From Oncomelania hupensis (lineage: Eukaryota > Mollusca > Gastropoda > Littorinimorpha > Pomatiopsidae), in assembly GCA_036898135.1 (NCBI GenBank), contig CM072523.1:41002764-41066763 (forward strand): a DNA stretch of 64,000 nucleotides, in the 5' to 3' direction. Below are positions 1 through 11,336 of the stretch, piece after piece. Made by a program: the position numbers and the translations under genes. Below the pieces are notes generated by a model that ran no database searches, was not told the origin of the DNA, and saw nothing but the letters and a program-made list of their open reading frames with translations. Numbering within the stretch: the first letter of the stretch is position 1; every line of letters begins with the position of its first letter.

Positions 1-865
1 ATCTAAGTTTTGTATTGACTTTAGTTTTATTTTCTATCCTTTAAGCTATCCAGCCGCTTTCCGCCTATTGATAATGGTAAACGTAAGGATATTTAAGCTT
101 ATATAAGTTTTCTGCAAAACTTCGCCACCTTTTCGACGTAGTGGATTGATTTTCTCACCTCAACCAACCCGTATTAGGCCTTATACGTTATACACCATTG
201 TTTTTAACTAATATGAGTTTAGTAAGGTTTTACTTTCAAACCAAATTGACATGTATGTTTAAATTGCTGAGTTTATTTTAAAAAATTTGCATACGTATAT
301 TCATGATTAAATGAAAGAAAAACTTTAAAAATCGTTTTTGTTTTTGTTTTTGAGTTTACGTATATCATTGTCTGTTGTGGTTGTGCTTTGTGCAAAGGAA
401 ATGTGTATATCGTGTGTGTGTGTTTGGTGTTTCGATCATTCCGTATTGCACTATCTTCACAACCAATAGCGCAATCACATCACATTAGAAATGTAACTAT
501 ACGCATCGATCAAATGGTGGATAAATATATAGCTAAAATAAATAAATGAATAAATATAAAAACCAACGAAGCTTCCGTCAATAAAGAGCAAAAAAGCACG
601 GACTGATTTAGCAGCATGTGACAAACTGTAAAATGCCACGGTGTTGGTACACAATACTAAAGCAGAATTCTCAAACTTATTGAGACTCACAACGCATTGC
701 TTATAATTGTAGGTTCTGCACATCTACCTCTTATCAACATCATTGACTAAGTTGACTAAAAACAGTTTACGTAAAACTTGACAATAGAGTTTGGACTAGG
801 GCTCACCATGGAAAACAACGGCGTGATCACGGTAATGCGGTTATGGATATCATATAACTATCCTA
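1..865. other. AT-rich sequence, no gene recognised
   Basis: No conserved protein, RNA or repeat module was recognised. The stretch is AT-rich and its open frames are short and compositionally random. Confidence 0.5.
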
Positions 866-2604
866 TCCTATCCTATTCCGTGACTCAAAGGTCGTTGGGG
901 CACCACAGAATGATCGTTTAACCAGCGCACTCTATCTTTCTGTCCTCAGCAACCGTCATGGCTTCGCTCAGTGTTAAGCCAGACCATTCTCGAATGTGGT
1001 CCTCGCACCTCTTTTTCGGTCTCCCTCTTCTTCTGCTTCCTTGCACCGTGCTTTGCAGAAATGGTCTTTGCAAGGCCTGATGTTCTGGTGACGCGGCCGG
1101 CCATACCATCGTAGTTTCCGTTTCTTCACCACTGTGAACATGTCATCATTTTGTCCAATGGCTTGTGTGATGATCTGTCGAACTTCGTCATTGGTGATGT
1201 GCTGATAATGGGAAATGCCTAGAAGTCTTCTGTAGCACGTCATCTCCATGCTTTGTATTCTTCGTGTTATATCTGCTGTGAGGGTCCATGTTTCGTAAGC
1301 GTATAGGAAGATGGAGATGACAAGGGAGCGCAGTTTTACCTTGGAATGTAGACCGATGGTCCTGTCTTTCCAAATGGGCTTCAACCTTGCCAGAGCAGCA
1401 GTTGTTTAATTGTGCGATCCTGGAGAGAACTTCCTGTCGGGACCCATTGTCTGATACAATCGCTCCTAAGTATTTGAAGCTAAGAACTGTGTTGAAGGAT
1501 TGTCCTTGGACTTTGATGTCCGTGTTGATGCCATTGGTGTTGTTGGTCATCATTTCGGTCTTCTCTGCACTTATTTCCATTCCATAGGCTCTGGAGGTGG
1601 TGTACAGCCTCTGCAACAGCTGTTCAAGTTCTTCTTTCCTCTCCGGCCAATCCATCAATGTCATCCACAAAACGGAGTTTGGAGATTGCTCTACCCCCTA
1701 TGCTGACTGTGCCTTCGTGATCTGCAAGGGCATCTGACATGATGCGCTCTATGAAGATGTTGGAGAGAGTAGGTGTCCTTGATGCACACCGATTGTTGCT
1801 CTGAACCAGTTTCCGATGGCGCTGTTGTCGAAGACTGCACTGGTAGCATTGTTATATAGGCTTTTGATGACTTCAATAATTTTAGGGCTGATGTTGCCCA
1901 CAGAGCTGCATGCCAGACCAGGTAAAATGCTTTCTTGAAGTCTACAAACACATGCTAAAGATGTTGTTGATGCTGAAGGTATTTCTCGCAGATTATTCTG
2001 AGATTGAAAATCATCTGTTTAGTGGTACTTTGTTCTACCCTTAATCCTGCTTGTTCTCCAGCTATGATTTGTTCAGCTTGGGGTTCCAACTTGTTGAGTA
2101 TTATTTTCAGGAGGACCATACTGGAATAGCTGATGAGGCTGATGATGAGGTAATTTTCACACTCCTGAAAATTACCCTTGTTGGGTAAGTGATGACAAAC
2201 GACTGGGTCCATGGTGAATGCCACTCCCCACTCTACCAGATCTTGTTACAGATAATGGTGAGGGCGTCAGTCATCGCTTCTCCTCCTGCTTGAAGCGATT
2301 CCGCGGGTATGTTATCCACTCCCGCTGACTTCTCCTTCTTCAGCGATTGCACTGCTGCCTCCGCTTCTCGGAAAATTGGGAGGATTTCTTCTTTTTCTCT
2401 GTTCTGGGGACATGCTAGAACTGATGAATCTCCGTTTGGTATGTGGTTGTAAAGGTCAGAGCAGAATCGTGTCCATCTATCCAAGACTTCCTTTTCTTCT
2501 GTAAGGCATATGCCAGACTTGCTTTGGATCGCAGAGATCTTGGACTGCAACACTTGTTAGCAACTTCACAGTTTGGTAGGCCTTCTTGCTGTTGTTCTTG
2601 TTAA
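866..2604 (-). pseudogene. Non-LTR retrotransposon (LINE) remnant, copy 1
   Basis: The minus strand encodes, in several broken frames, the C-terminal half of a LINE reverse transcriptase protein. In order from 2553 downwards one sees a pre-RT segment (EEKEVLDRWTRFCSDLYN), RT block 1-2 (KSAGVDNIPAE), a palm segment (FVDFKKAF), a catalytic-type box FVDD near 1650, the YGMEISAEKTEMM segment, and a C-terminal region (KKRKLRWYG) ending near 918. The 3' end carries a short GGATA-type repeat, seen as TATCCTATCC on the plus strand near 866. Several frameshifts and stops mean it cannot make an intact protein. The 5' part (endonuclease) is absent, as expected for a 5'-truncated LINE. It is the same family as the copy at 23533-25340. 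The clade may be RTE-like or a relative, but I cannot fix it without a tree. Confidence 0.85.
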
Positions 2605-3041
2605 CATAAAACTAAATTCTGTAAAACTGATCAACAATCTTCCCAGCAATTCGATTTTGTTTTTATAGAACTACACTTTCAACGAACTTTATCTCGATTA
2701 TTCAATAATAGAAATGATCGGTCAGTTCGTTTTAAGGAGTAGAAGCGCGATTTCCTCTAGATCTTTATACGATCTCAAACATTGAAGAAGAAAAAAGGTC
2801 ATGTTTTGTGAAAGAAAATTTGCAAGACTAGCAATTTCTAAATAAAACCTGAAACAGAGGACCCAAACGCTCATGCTTCGTGAAAACAAATTGTTTTGTT
2901 TGTTTTCTGTTTAGCTTAAAATAATAGTTAGTTTCGCAATTGTTTTGCCAAATCCCCAAGGCAAATTCCTTTTGTAAACAAAAATGATAGAATACAGGTG
3001 TTTTTTTTGCCGTGCCTTGACTTGACATTGATTGATTTATT
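2605..3041. other. No recognised feature
   Basis: AT-rich sequence beyond the 5' truncation point of the LINE. Nothing recognisable on either strand. Confidence 0.45.
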
Positions 3042-3440
3042 GTTGCTTTAGGTCCAGCGGACTCCTCCGAGCCAAATCAGGACCGGCTTGACTTGACAAC
3101 TTTTGTTTCAAAATATTAAAGTAAAACTGTGAGCGTCCATTTTTGTTGTTTTAAAACACATATTTTTGCGTTGCTGTACAGTACATGTATGTGCTGTTTA
3201 ATTGTGACTGGTATAGCAATGAACAAAAAAATATTAAAGAAACTATATATTGAGAGCTCAAAGTTTCGTTAAGTACATTTTATGTTGGTCTGCCAACTTG
3301 CAGTTCCGTTAAGTTAGATAATCTACTAAATTTTAAAGAACTCTACGTAACGTTATGTTTTGTCAACTGTCTAACAATTGTCCTGTCATTTGAAAATTTT
3401 CTCTGGTCCTGATTCGGCCCTTAGCAGTGTGGCCTACAAA
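3042..3440. repeat. Short interspersed module in inverted pair
   Basis: 3042-3092 carries the module TTGCTTTAGGTCCAGCGGAC followed by GAGCCAAATCAGGACCGG. A degenerate reverse-complement version (GGTCCTGATTCGGCC) lies at about 3405-3440. The same module recurs at 9822, 13214 and 18155 on one strand and at 49302 on the other. The two copies here flank about 300 bp of AT-rich DNA, so this could be a foldback element or two independent insertions. Confidence 0.5.
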
Positions 3441-3666
3441 CATTGATTATCAATCTTTCTGTCTGAACATTTCTATATGCAATTCCAAAGATTTAAAAAG
3501 CGTTCAGTTAAAAAAAAGACATTTTGTGTTAAGAAGAAGTGGTTTAAACTAAACGAATCAAAGAATAAAAAGCAAAATGTTTTGAATACCGTTTCTGATC
3601 TTAGAATCTTCTATCAAGCTGACTAACAACAACGACTTTTTGTGTGTTGTTACTATTAGTCTTTCC

Positions 3667-3902
3667 GATATCACCAGAGCATCAGGCCTTGCAAAGACCA
3701 TGCTGCAAAGCACGATGCAAGGAGGCAGAAGAAGAGGGAGAACAGAAAGGAAGTGGGAGGACAACATTCGAGAATGGACTGGCTTGATACTGAGCGAAGC
3801 CATGAGGGTTGCTAAGGATAGAGAAAGATGGAGTATGCTGGTTAAACGATCATCTGTGGTGCACCTACGACCTTCGAGTTACGGAATAGGATAGGATAGG
3901 AT
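3667..3902 (+). mobile_element. LINE 3'-end fragment (same family as copy 1)
   Basis: The plus strand encodes the last roughly 75 residues of the LINE protein seen at 866-2604 and 23533-25340. Recognisable pieces are GGRRRGRTERKWEDNIREWT and the terminal SSYGIG before the stop. It ends in a GGATAGGATAGGATA tail. The 5' truncation and terminal repeat fit target-primed reverse transcription. It is not a gene. Confidence 0.85.
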
Positions 3903-4341
3903 AAAATCAATAGCTGAGCTTCATCATTTCTATAGGCTAGGCAAGACAATACAAAATACAACATTATGTAAGGAAACCTAACTCGTAAGCGCATACGTTT
4001 TGTTTGAAAGAGATCTTGAACACTTAAACGTTATGCTGGTACTAATCATTTAGGGCGTGTAATGTAAATTGAGACAATTCCATAATGCCACAGCCTTTTG
4101 CCCTATCTTTGAAATTCTCCCGTTCAAGTAGATTGCACTGTTTGGAGAGGGGGGGGGGAGGGTGTAAAGGCTGCTGGTATCAAACAAAACAAGATTTTGT
4201 TTCAACGTCATGACTAATACTTATATATATATTGGTTGTGCATGAATTATATTGTCTAGTATTAAAGACAAAGCCTAAACAATAATAGTTGTCTTTGTTT
4301 CAAGCCATTTACAGTATAGTTCATTCATTCCAGTCATTGAC
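3903..4341. other. No recognised feature
   Basis: AT-rich spacer with a G tract near 4148. No gene or repeat family recognised. Confidence 0.4.
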
Positions 4342-4422
<81 letters not shown>

Positions 4423-4440
4423 CAACAGCAACAACAACAA
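4342..4440. repeat. Microsatellite (GAT)n then (AAC)n
   Basis: About 77 bp of uninterrupted GAT repeat passes into AAC/AGC triplets. Homopolymeric translations of it are artefacts. Confidence 0.97.
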
Positions 4441-4528
4441 TTATAAATCAACTCACAATATTTCTTCATTGAAGCAGGAAGTCTGAAACAGCGAAAGACT
4501 ACATGTCCCATCATACAATAATTCAGCC

Positions 4529-4531
<3 letters not shown>

Positions 4532-4610
<79 letters not shown>
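4532..4610. repeat. Microsatellite (CT)n
   Basis: About 79 bp of uninterrupted CT dinucleotide repeat. Confidence 0.98.
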
Positions 4611-4615
<5 letters not shown>

Positions 4616-4970
4616 TGGCGGTCTTTCTGTCTATCTGCCAGCACCACGCATGGGCAGTGACAGCTGTGTGCAAAGCCAAACAAGCAAGCCCGTGCACGTG
4701 GCGAGTGTCTGGTCTTCAGCCAGCGAAGTCACGGATCATGTCAGCTCCAACGAGCTGGAAACAGTGTCCCCAAATCTTGATCGTGACGAAAAGGTTCGTT
4801 GTTTACTGTAAATATAAAGGCATATAAAATACAAAATACCGATTAAAAAAATGATAATCAGAAAAATGGCTGGGGTGATTAAAGAAAACGTTTATTCCAG
4901 CAAGTGACAACAGTGAACATTGCACGAGGATTTTGCTCCAATGTTGGTACACACATCTCACAGGCGCTCA

Positions 4971-4971
<1 letters not shown>

Positions 4972-5004
<33 letters not shown>

Positions 5005-5090
5005 TTAATAATAATAATAATAATAATAACAACAACAACAACAGCAATAATAATAATAAGAATAAGAATAAGAATAAGAATAAGAATACA
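4972..5090. repeat. Compound microsatellite (AAT)n-(AAC)n-(AAGAAT)n
   Basis: Three adjacent A-rich repeat phases, each differing from its neighbour by one base of the unit. Confidence 0.95.
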
Positions 5091-5164
5091 GCATGCTATC
5101 ATTTGCTTTTTCTTTAACCGAACTCAAAGAGCTGCGATCTGAAGAGATTGTTATTACAGAACTA

Positions 5165-5380
5165 AGAATAGACGTCATTTTGTTGTAGTTGAAATTCTAG
5201 ATTGACTGCATGCATCCAAAACCATTCATTATTGAAGGGAGGGAGGAAACAGGAGTATCGGAGAAAACCCTCGGCTTCTTGAAAAGTGGCGTAAGTTGGT
5301 CCCAAGCGGGATTCGAACACGCGACCTTCGGCCTCGGAAACCTGCAGTCTATCCACTGAGCTATCAGAACATCCCGGGAT
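5165..5380 (-). mobile_element. tRNA-derived SINE
   Basis: On the minus strand, 5380-5299 resembles a tRNA. An A-box-like stretch (TAGCTCAGTGGATAGAC) is followed by a B box (TGTTCGAATCCCG). The downstream body ends in a TCTAGAATTTCAACTACAAC-type tail. Related bodies occur at 11668, 43029, 43434, 56985 and 60020, so it is a SINE rather than a working tRNA gene. Confidence 0.75.
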
Positions 5381-5529
5381 CATTATCATCGTACCTCTCA
5401 TACAAGAATTTTGCACCACAGGCACCACTATGAACCACACGTTGCCTTTGACTAGTACATGTACTGTAGTAGGTCAAACTGAACACCCTGAAGGGACGCG
5501 CAATGCCCATAAACGGTGGAAGTTAAAAA

Positions 5530-6132
5530 CAACACACACACACACACACCCACCCCCACCCCCCTCACACACATACACACCCCCACACAAACATACACAC
5601 ACACACACACACCTATAGTTGCAATACATCACAAATGAGTTCATTTAAGAATGTAGGAATCGGAAAGTCATTTTTTGATGGAAAAGGGTTAGGGCAAGAG
5701 TTAGGGATAGCTCTGCAACTAACCCTTACCCGAACCCTTTGCTAAAAGGTTGACCTAGTTCGTCCGCTATAGGCGACGAAATTGGTCGAATTTACTTCAA
5801 AACAAAATTGACTGTATTTTCTCCGTCCCGGATAGAGCACTCCTCTGTACTTAAAACACTCCCATGCACTAAAAGAGCACTCCCGCGCACTTAGAAAAAA
5901 GTGGGTTCCTGGAAAAAAGTGGGTTCCAAGCAAATAAACCCATTTGTTACTAGAAAAGACAAGGTCTGAAACCCATTTGTGCGTTTTTGTACGTACGTAC
6001 GCACACACACCCCCACACCCACCCACACACACCCACACACACACACAAACTATTGATAACCAAGCATACACTGTTAGGGATGGAGAGAGAAGAGGAAGGA
6101 GGGAGAGAGAGAGAGAGACAGAGACAGAGATA
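5530..6132. repeat. CA-rich, C-rich and GA-rich simple repeats
   Basis: CA tracts with C-rich interruptions lie at 5530-5612 and 6001-6049, and GA repeats at about 6092-6132. Between them (5613-6000) is sequence without a recognised feature, apart from an inverted GGGTTAGGG / CCCTTACCC pair near 5685-5745. Confidence 0.85.
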
Positions 6133-6221
6133 GACAAAAACATCCACATAGCCTAAAATGAACCCTGAGAGTTATGTATCTATGTGTGTGTCTGCGTGTC
6201 TATGATTTATTGTATTCATTT

Positions 6222-6490
6222 AATCCCTTTTATATAGCGCTTTTCCAGCTCAAGAGCTGCTGAAGGCGCTGGCCGATACGAGATCTAATTCAAAGCACCC
6301 GAGGAGCCAGTTGCAACCCTTGGGCGCATCGTCTGGCGCGGCTCCCCTGCGACTGAGCACCATCCTGTGCGAGCGGGGCTGGGGGAAGGAAACTAATGCG
6401 TGCTGGCTTGTATTTGTGTCGCCGGCACGCACCCGTCTGGGACATAAGCGTCAGGATCTTTAAAGTCCTTATTATCCGTTGTAACAAGTC
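6222..6490 (-). mobile_element. SINE fragment with LINE-like tail (family E)
   Basis: On the minus strand the sequence ends in the tail GGCGCT...GAAAAGCGCTATATAAAA. The same body occurs at 17306-17736, 51095-51350 and 53748-54045. The tRNA head is missing here, so it is a 5'-truncated copy. Confidence 0.75.
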
Positions 6491-6779
6491 ATATCAATAA
6501 AGCAAATTTGAAAAATGGAACACCGATTACGTAATTGTTCTTCTATAAAACCTTCAAGCTGCCCACGATTAGCGGCCCACATGGTAGAGAGGCGACCTAA
6601 TGGCTATCGACGGGGCGCAACTCGTTGGTGACTAGTGGCGCTACTAATTAAGGTTTTATTGGTTTTTTACATTATATTATTGCCTTCGTTTTTGTTGATT
6701 GGAAATTGTCACGCCACACACTGAGTTTCCTTGTCACGCCTCACACTAAGTTTCCTTGTCATTTATGTATGGAGACAAT

Positions 6780-6905
6780 AAATCTCTCTCTGTCCTCTCT
6801 GTCTTTTCTTGTCTCTCTCTCCCCCCCACCACACTCTCTCTCTCTGTCTCTTTCTCTCCCCCCCCTCTCTCTCCTTACTCTGCCCTCTCTCCTCCTCCCG
6901 ACTTG
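6780..6905. repeat. CT-rich low-complexity tract
   Basis: An imperfect CT/C-rich run with several short CTCTCT blocks. Confidence 0.9.
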
Positions 6906-7013
6906 TCCGTCCATCTTCTTCTTGACCATCAGAGTATTTTACGCGTAGCTTACTTAGCCATTCATCTTCATTAATTTTACGCTAGTATGATACTTGCAGC
7001 GTCTGCATAATTA

Positions 7014-7515
<502 letters not shown>

Positions 7516-8261
7516 CAATAGTAGCTGACTTGTAACTCCTATGGAAGCGTTTTAAGGAAATACACGTATAGAGCATCTATTAATTTGAAAGTGTTTCGAC
7601 CCTCCTTCAACCTTTTTGTTATAAAAACTCGTCTTTCGGTAGCAGTAGGAGCCGTAGCGGCTAAACTCTTTGATACTTGGATCACTTTATTATTCAAATG
7701 TTACAGAAGTTCCAATATCCTGTAGATATTTAGTAGACTGATTTATAGACTATTTGTGTTTTTAAGTAGTTAAAGTTTTAACAGTTTAATTTTAGCTGTC
7801 TAATATCTCCTAATTGTGTGAGCAGACATGAAATGAAAGATGAATGACTTCATTAGGAAAATGAAATTTGAGGAGAGAATGATTCTGGAAGTGTGAAAAT
7901 GTCATTTAAGTGCAGGAGCGTGCCTCTCGGGGTGTGGTCTTCCGACGTGGCATTCTCTGAAATCGTCACTTTCTACGGTTTTAATATTAATAATGTGTTC
8001 TTCGTGCTGTATAATATAAGAAGGTCGTTTCTGGGAAATGAGGTTGCTGGAGCGGTGAATCCCCCTAAATAATATTTTCTCATAGCTCATAACAGAGTTG
8101 TCGTTAAAAGTCTTGCCAAGAAGGAGCAATACCGCCATGCACGGGGTAGGGAAGGAGAGTGGTGCATTGTTGGTGTGCATATGTGTGTATACTTGTGTAT
8201 ACTTGTCTGTATGCGTACTTGTTTCTGTGTGTATACGGGTCTGTGTGTGTACTTGTGTATT
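7516..8261. other. No recognised feature
   Basis: AT-rich sequence, then GT-rich low-complexity DNA from about 8168. No gene recognised. Confidence 0.4.
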
Positions 8262-8387
8262 AATGAATGAATGAATGAATGAATAAAAACTTACGAATCG
8301 CATAAAATCTTCCCCACCGGAGGCATGCTCACAACGCTTTTGGGGAGAGGAGGGGGTGTGTGTGTGTGAGAAAAATGGATAATAATA

Positions 8388-8428
<41 letters not shown>

Positions 8429-8432
8429 CAAG
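8262..8432. repeat. (GAAT)n and (AC)n microsatellites
   Basis: A short GAATGAAT run sits at 8262-8284 and an AC tract at about 8388-8432. Confidence 0.9.
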
Positions 8433-8455
8433 ACTGCACGGAGGTGTACTAGTGA

Positions 8456-9632
8456 ATTTCTGCATGATTTGTTTGGATTTTGTCGTGGAAGAACTCGGAG
8501 AAAAGAGTGGCGGCTTCGTCTGATGGCATATCGTGAAGCTTGTCTGACCTATCGCCTTTGTTCAGGACTGCAATCAATATCTGAAGCATTGGGACATGGG
8601 ACGGTCAGGGACAATTTTTTCTTTTTCTGGAGCATGCCTGTCCAAGAGACCTGACAGCACAGTGCTATAACTGTCAAACAAATCATCAACACTGATGAAA
8701 TCGTCAGTTACCAGAATAGAGTTGGACATAATAACCCCAAATTGAGACATATCACTGGCCTTAAAATTCCACCTTCAACGTATGACTTTCCGTGGAGTCT
8801 GGAAAATTTTGTTTCAACAGTGATAAGAAAGTGGTCAGACAAATAAATATTTTCAACAGCAACAGAAGCGATTAAATCAGGCTTCCAAACAAAACAATAT
8901 CTAAGGTATACTCCGGAGTGTCGGATAGCGCAGTGGTTGGAGCACTCGCTACTGTGTCGCAAGTTAAGCACCGTCCAGTGCGGTTAGCACTTGGATGGGT
9001 GACCGCAAACTGTGAAGCGACAAATAACAACGCCCCCAGTTGACTCAACTGTGACTGAGTACCTACTCTCTTAAGGGTGGAGAAGGTAAAGCAGCGAGGG
9101 AGAGAGATGGACATCACCCTCATTACGCTGGCCCAAGATAAGTGTGATCTCCAACAGCACGCTCCCCTACGGCCACAAGGCTATGGGACTACCTTTACCT
9201 TTACCTTAAGGTATACTCCCCTATTTCTTTGTTATCCCATCAACAAACTCTAAAAAAAAAACAAAGAAGAATATAAATGCACAAAATGTTTTTTTTTTGC
9301 TTTTGAACAGTCCGACTGGTCTATGTGAAAATTCAAATCTCCCACAACAAAACTATTCTCAGAAGGGATGCATTATGAGACAAAAGATGTAGTAAATTAT
9401 GATAAAAGGTCAGCAACGGTAAAACTATTGTTAAGGTTAGGGTGTAGGGCGATAAACACAAACTAACCGCAAGTCTCCTTGCCACTCGATATGCATACTT
9501 CAATGTTGTCAAAAGTTGGGAAAAGAACGCTGTTTGCACTGGCGACCTATGAGATGCTGACGATATAGAATGGCTATACCCCCATCTCCACCCTGTGGCC
9601 GTGGACTGCGGAGGAACGCATAACCAGGGTGT
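8456..9632 (-). pseudogene. LINE endonuclease domain remnant (CR1/L2-like)
   Basis: On the minus strand, read across frames, the segment shows the order of an exonuclease-endonuclease-phosphatase domain of a CR1/L2-type LINE. Near 9600 is GGIAILYRQH. Near 9345 is a GDLNFHID stretch (the GDFN-type motif). Then come TLDIVLFG around 8905, LSDHF near 8840, and a linker with LLDRHAPEKEK near 8640. The coding frame is broken by several stops and frameshifts. Nothing of the RT core is visible downstream of 8456. A SINE is inserted at 8915-9206 inside the TLD segment. It may belong to the same broad clade as the RT fragment at 45555-47460. Confidence 0.75.
8915..9206 (+). mobile_element. tRNA/5S rRNA composite SINE with target-site duplications
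   Basis: The 5' part (TAGCGCAGTGGTTGGAGCAC) is tRNA-like. It joins a stretch closely resembling 5S rRNA (AAGTTAAGCACCG ... TTAGCACTTGGATGGGTGAC). The body then ends in a CTTTACCTTTACC-type tail. The element is flanked by the direct repeat TAAGGTATACTCC at 8902-8914 and 9207-9219. It sits inside the decayed LINE endonuclease region. Fragments of its body recur at 10028-10066 and, more divergent, at about 63430-63600. Confidence 0.88.
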
Positions 9633-9725
9633 GTATATACTTGTCCGTGTGTACACTTGTGTGTGTGTTGTTCGTGTGTATACTTCTGTGTGTGTTTGTG
9701 CCTGTGTTTGTGAGTGGGGGGGGGG
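9630..9725. repeat. GT-rich low-complexity tract
   Basis: Imperfect GTGTGT runs ending in a G tract. Confidence 0.85.
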
Positions 9726-9810
9726 AGGGCGCGTTTGCGTGTATTCATTTGTACATTACATTACGAATAAGAAAATACCTTTTCCAGTAAGATTGTGTGA
9801 GTATGCTAGT

Positions 9811-9870
9811 TAGTTAGTTAGCCATTGTTTACAGGGTCAGGCGGATTGCAAAGAACCCAATCAGGACCCG
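9811..9870 (-). repeat. Interspersed GGTCC-type module with TTAG repeats
   Basis: A short TTAG repeat is followed by TTGTTTACAGGGTCAGGCGG and CCAATCAGGACC. This is a diverged copy of the module at 3042, 13214 and 18155. If the repeat run is a 3' tail, the element points to the minus strand. Confidence 0.5.
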
Positions 9871-9893
9871 CGCGCGTTTTTATGAGTATGTGG

Positions 9894-10184
9894 GCGTGCG
9901 CGCGCGTGTGTGTGTGTGTGTGTGGTGTGGTATGGTGTTGTGTTGTGTGTGTGTGTACATGAAATTTAAATGTATCAACATTTTTATAAATAATAATAAC
10001 AACTACTAATTAACTGGTTCCTTTGACTGAGTACCTACTCTCTTATGGGTGGAGAAGGTACAGCACAATAAATATTTATGTGTGGATGATATGCACCACA
10101 TGTTTGGGTGCTTTCGTGTGTATTCGTGTGCGTGTGTGTGTTTTTGCGTGTGTATGTGTGAGTGCATATATGCTTACATGCTTT

Positions 10185-10226
<42 letters not shown>

Positions 10227-10232
10227 CGCGCA
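9894..10232. repeat. GT-rich microsatellites with GC run
   Basis: GT tracts lie at 9894-9957 and about 10110-10232, the second ending in an alternating GC run. A short SINE fragment lies between them. Confidence 0.9.
10028..10066 (+). mobile_element. Fragment of the 5S/tRNA SINE body
   Basis: CTGAGTACCTACTCTCTTA followed by GGGTGGAGAAGGTA closely matches the body of the SINE at 8915-9206 (about 9055-9090). Confidence 0.75.
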
Positions 10233-10772
10233 CCTCGTGTTTACTTGCATGCGTGTGTGCAAAAAACATATGCGCACACCTATAATAATATACGAATGTA
10301 CAATACACGAATGTTCAACAATAAGCGTGCAGTACTATCGAAAGAAGGACTCTCCGTTTTTAGTTTATCTAAAAATAACACCGTATAAACGCGGAATAAA
10401 TCAATAACTTGAGGCAGCAGACTACAGCTGACACTTAGACTACTCGTACCAAGCATGATGGTTATAACAATGATGTCTAAAGTCTAATGTGGGTTGTGGT
10501 TGTTTTTTTTATTTAACCGAAAAACTCCATAAATAATTACTTGCAGAAATGACGTATCATTTGCATTTGGCCTCATATTTTAGAAATGATCTGCCGCTGT
10601 CATGCGAATTTTAAAAAGTGCGAAATTATGCTTCTTTTTTCGGCCTGTTTTTTTTTTTTTCTTCTCCTCTATCCTTCGGATGATATGAATAATGATAACA
10701 TATTTGCAAGCGGAGGTAACAACAGGGTTGCAAACTCAAATTGAAGAGAGGGTTATCGTACTTGGATGAACT
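10233..10772. other. No recognised feature
   Basis: AT-rich spacer with a T tract near 10650. No gene recognised. Confidence 0.4.
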
Positions 10773-10973
10773 GCTGAGGGGCCGGGTAGCTCAGTTGGTA
10801 GAGCGTCTTACTAGTAACCGAAAGGTACCTGGTTCGAATCCCGGATTGGCCAATGTGTGACCATATTATTTTCCCCTTACCATCAACTGGTTCGCTGGTG
10901 TCAGAATAATGTGACCAGTAGTCGCCTATATACGCTTCGGTGTCGTGTGGCTATAATCTACAGTTACACAGTT
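10773..10973 (+). mobile_element. tRNA-derived SINE, family B, copy 1
   Basis: A tRNA-like head (TAGCTCAGTTGGTAGAGC, then GGTTCGAATCCCGG) is followed by a body ending CGTGTGGCTATAATCTACAG. The direct repeat TTGGATGAACT flanks it at 10762-10772 and 10974-10984. The same head plus body occurs at 50116-50318 and 59151-59353. The conserved non-tRNA body and target-site duplications mark it as a SINE rather than a tRNA gene. Confidence 0.92.
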
Positions 10974-10984
10974 TTGGATGAACT

Positions 10985-11336
10985 AAGTTTTATCCCGCAT
11001 CTCCTTCCCCTCCCCTCACCTACTTGTCCACCGTTTCCCTCCCCCACCCCCTCCCCACCCCTCCCCTACCCAAATCCCTTCCTTTACGCTTATTAGCGAT
11101 AACCTTGTTTCCTTCCATTGTTATTATAGACAGAAACAGGGGTGATCTTACAGTGAAATGATGATAGTGAACATGGCTGGCGCTGTAGAAGGTCATCACT
11201 CCTCTTGGCAACAGCTCCGGTGTGACATCATCACAGTTCCTAGTATCTTAGCTGGGCTGGGAGCGAATGGGAGCATTCTGATTGGTCGACGCGTTACAAA
11301 ATTCGACGCATGCGCACAGTGCTATCATAGTCTTCG
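10985..11336. other. C-rich spacer, no gene recognised
   Basis: Contains a CCCTCCCC-rich tract at about 11005-11085. No coding or RNA feature was recognised. Confidence 0.4.

Noticed and set aside
4453..4697. Arg/Glu repeat protein over the CT tract
   Set aside because: Translation of a dinucleotide repeat, with no signal outside it.
8965..9010. Genuine 5S rRNA gene
   Set aside because: Only part of a 5S sequence is present, fused to a tRNA-like start and flanked by a target duplication. It is a composite SINE.
10778..10855. Functional tRNA gene (also at 50245-50318 and 59272-59350)
   Set aside because: The tRNA-like part is followed by a conserved non-tRNA body in all three copies, each with target duplications. 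These are SINEs.
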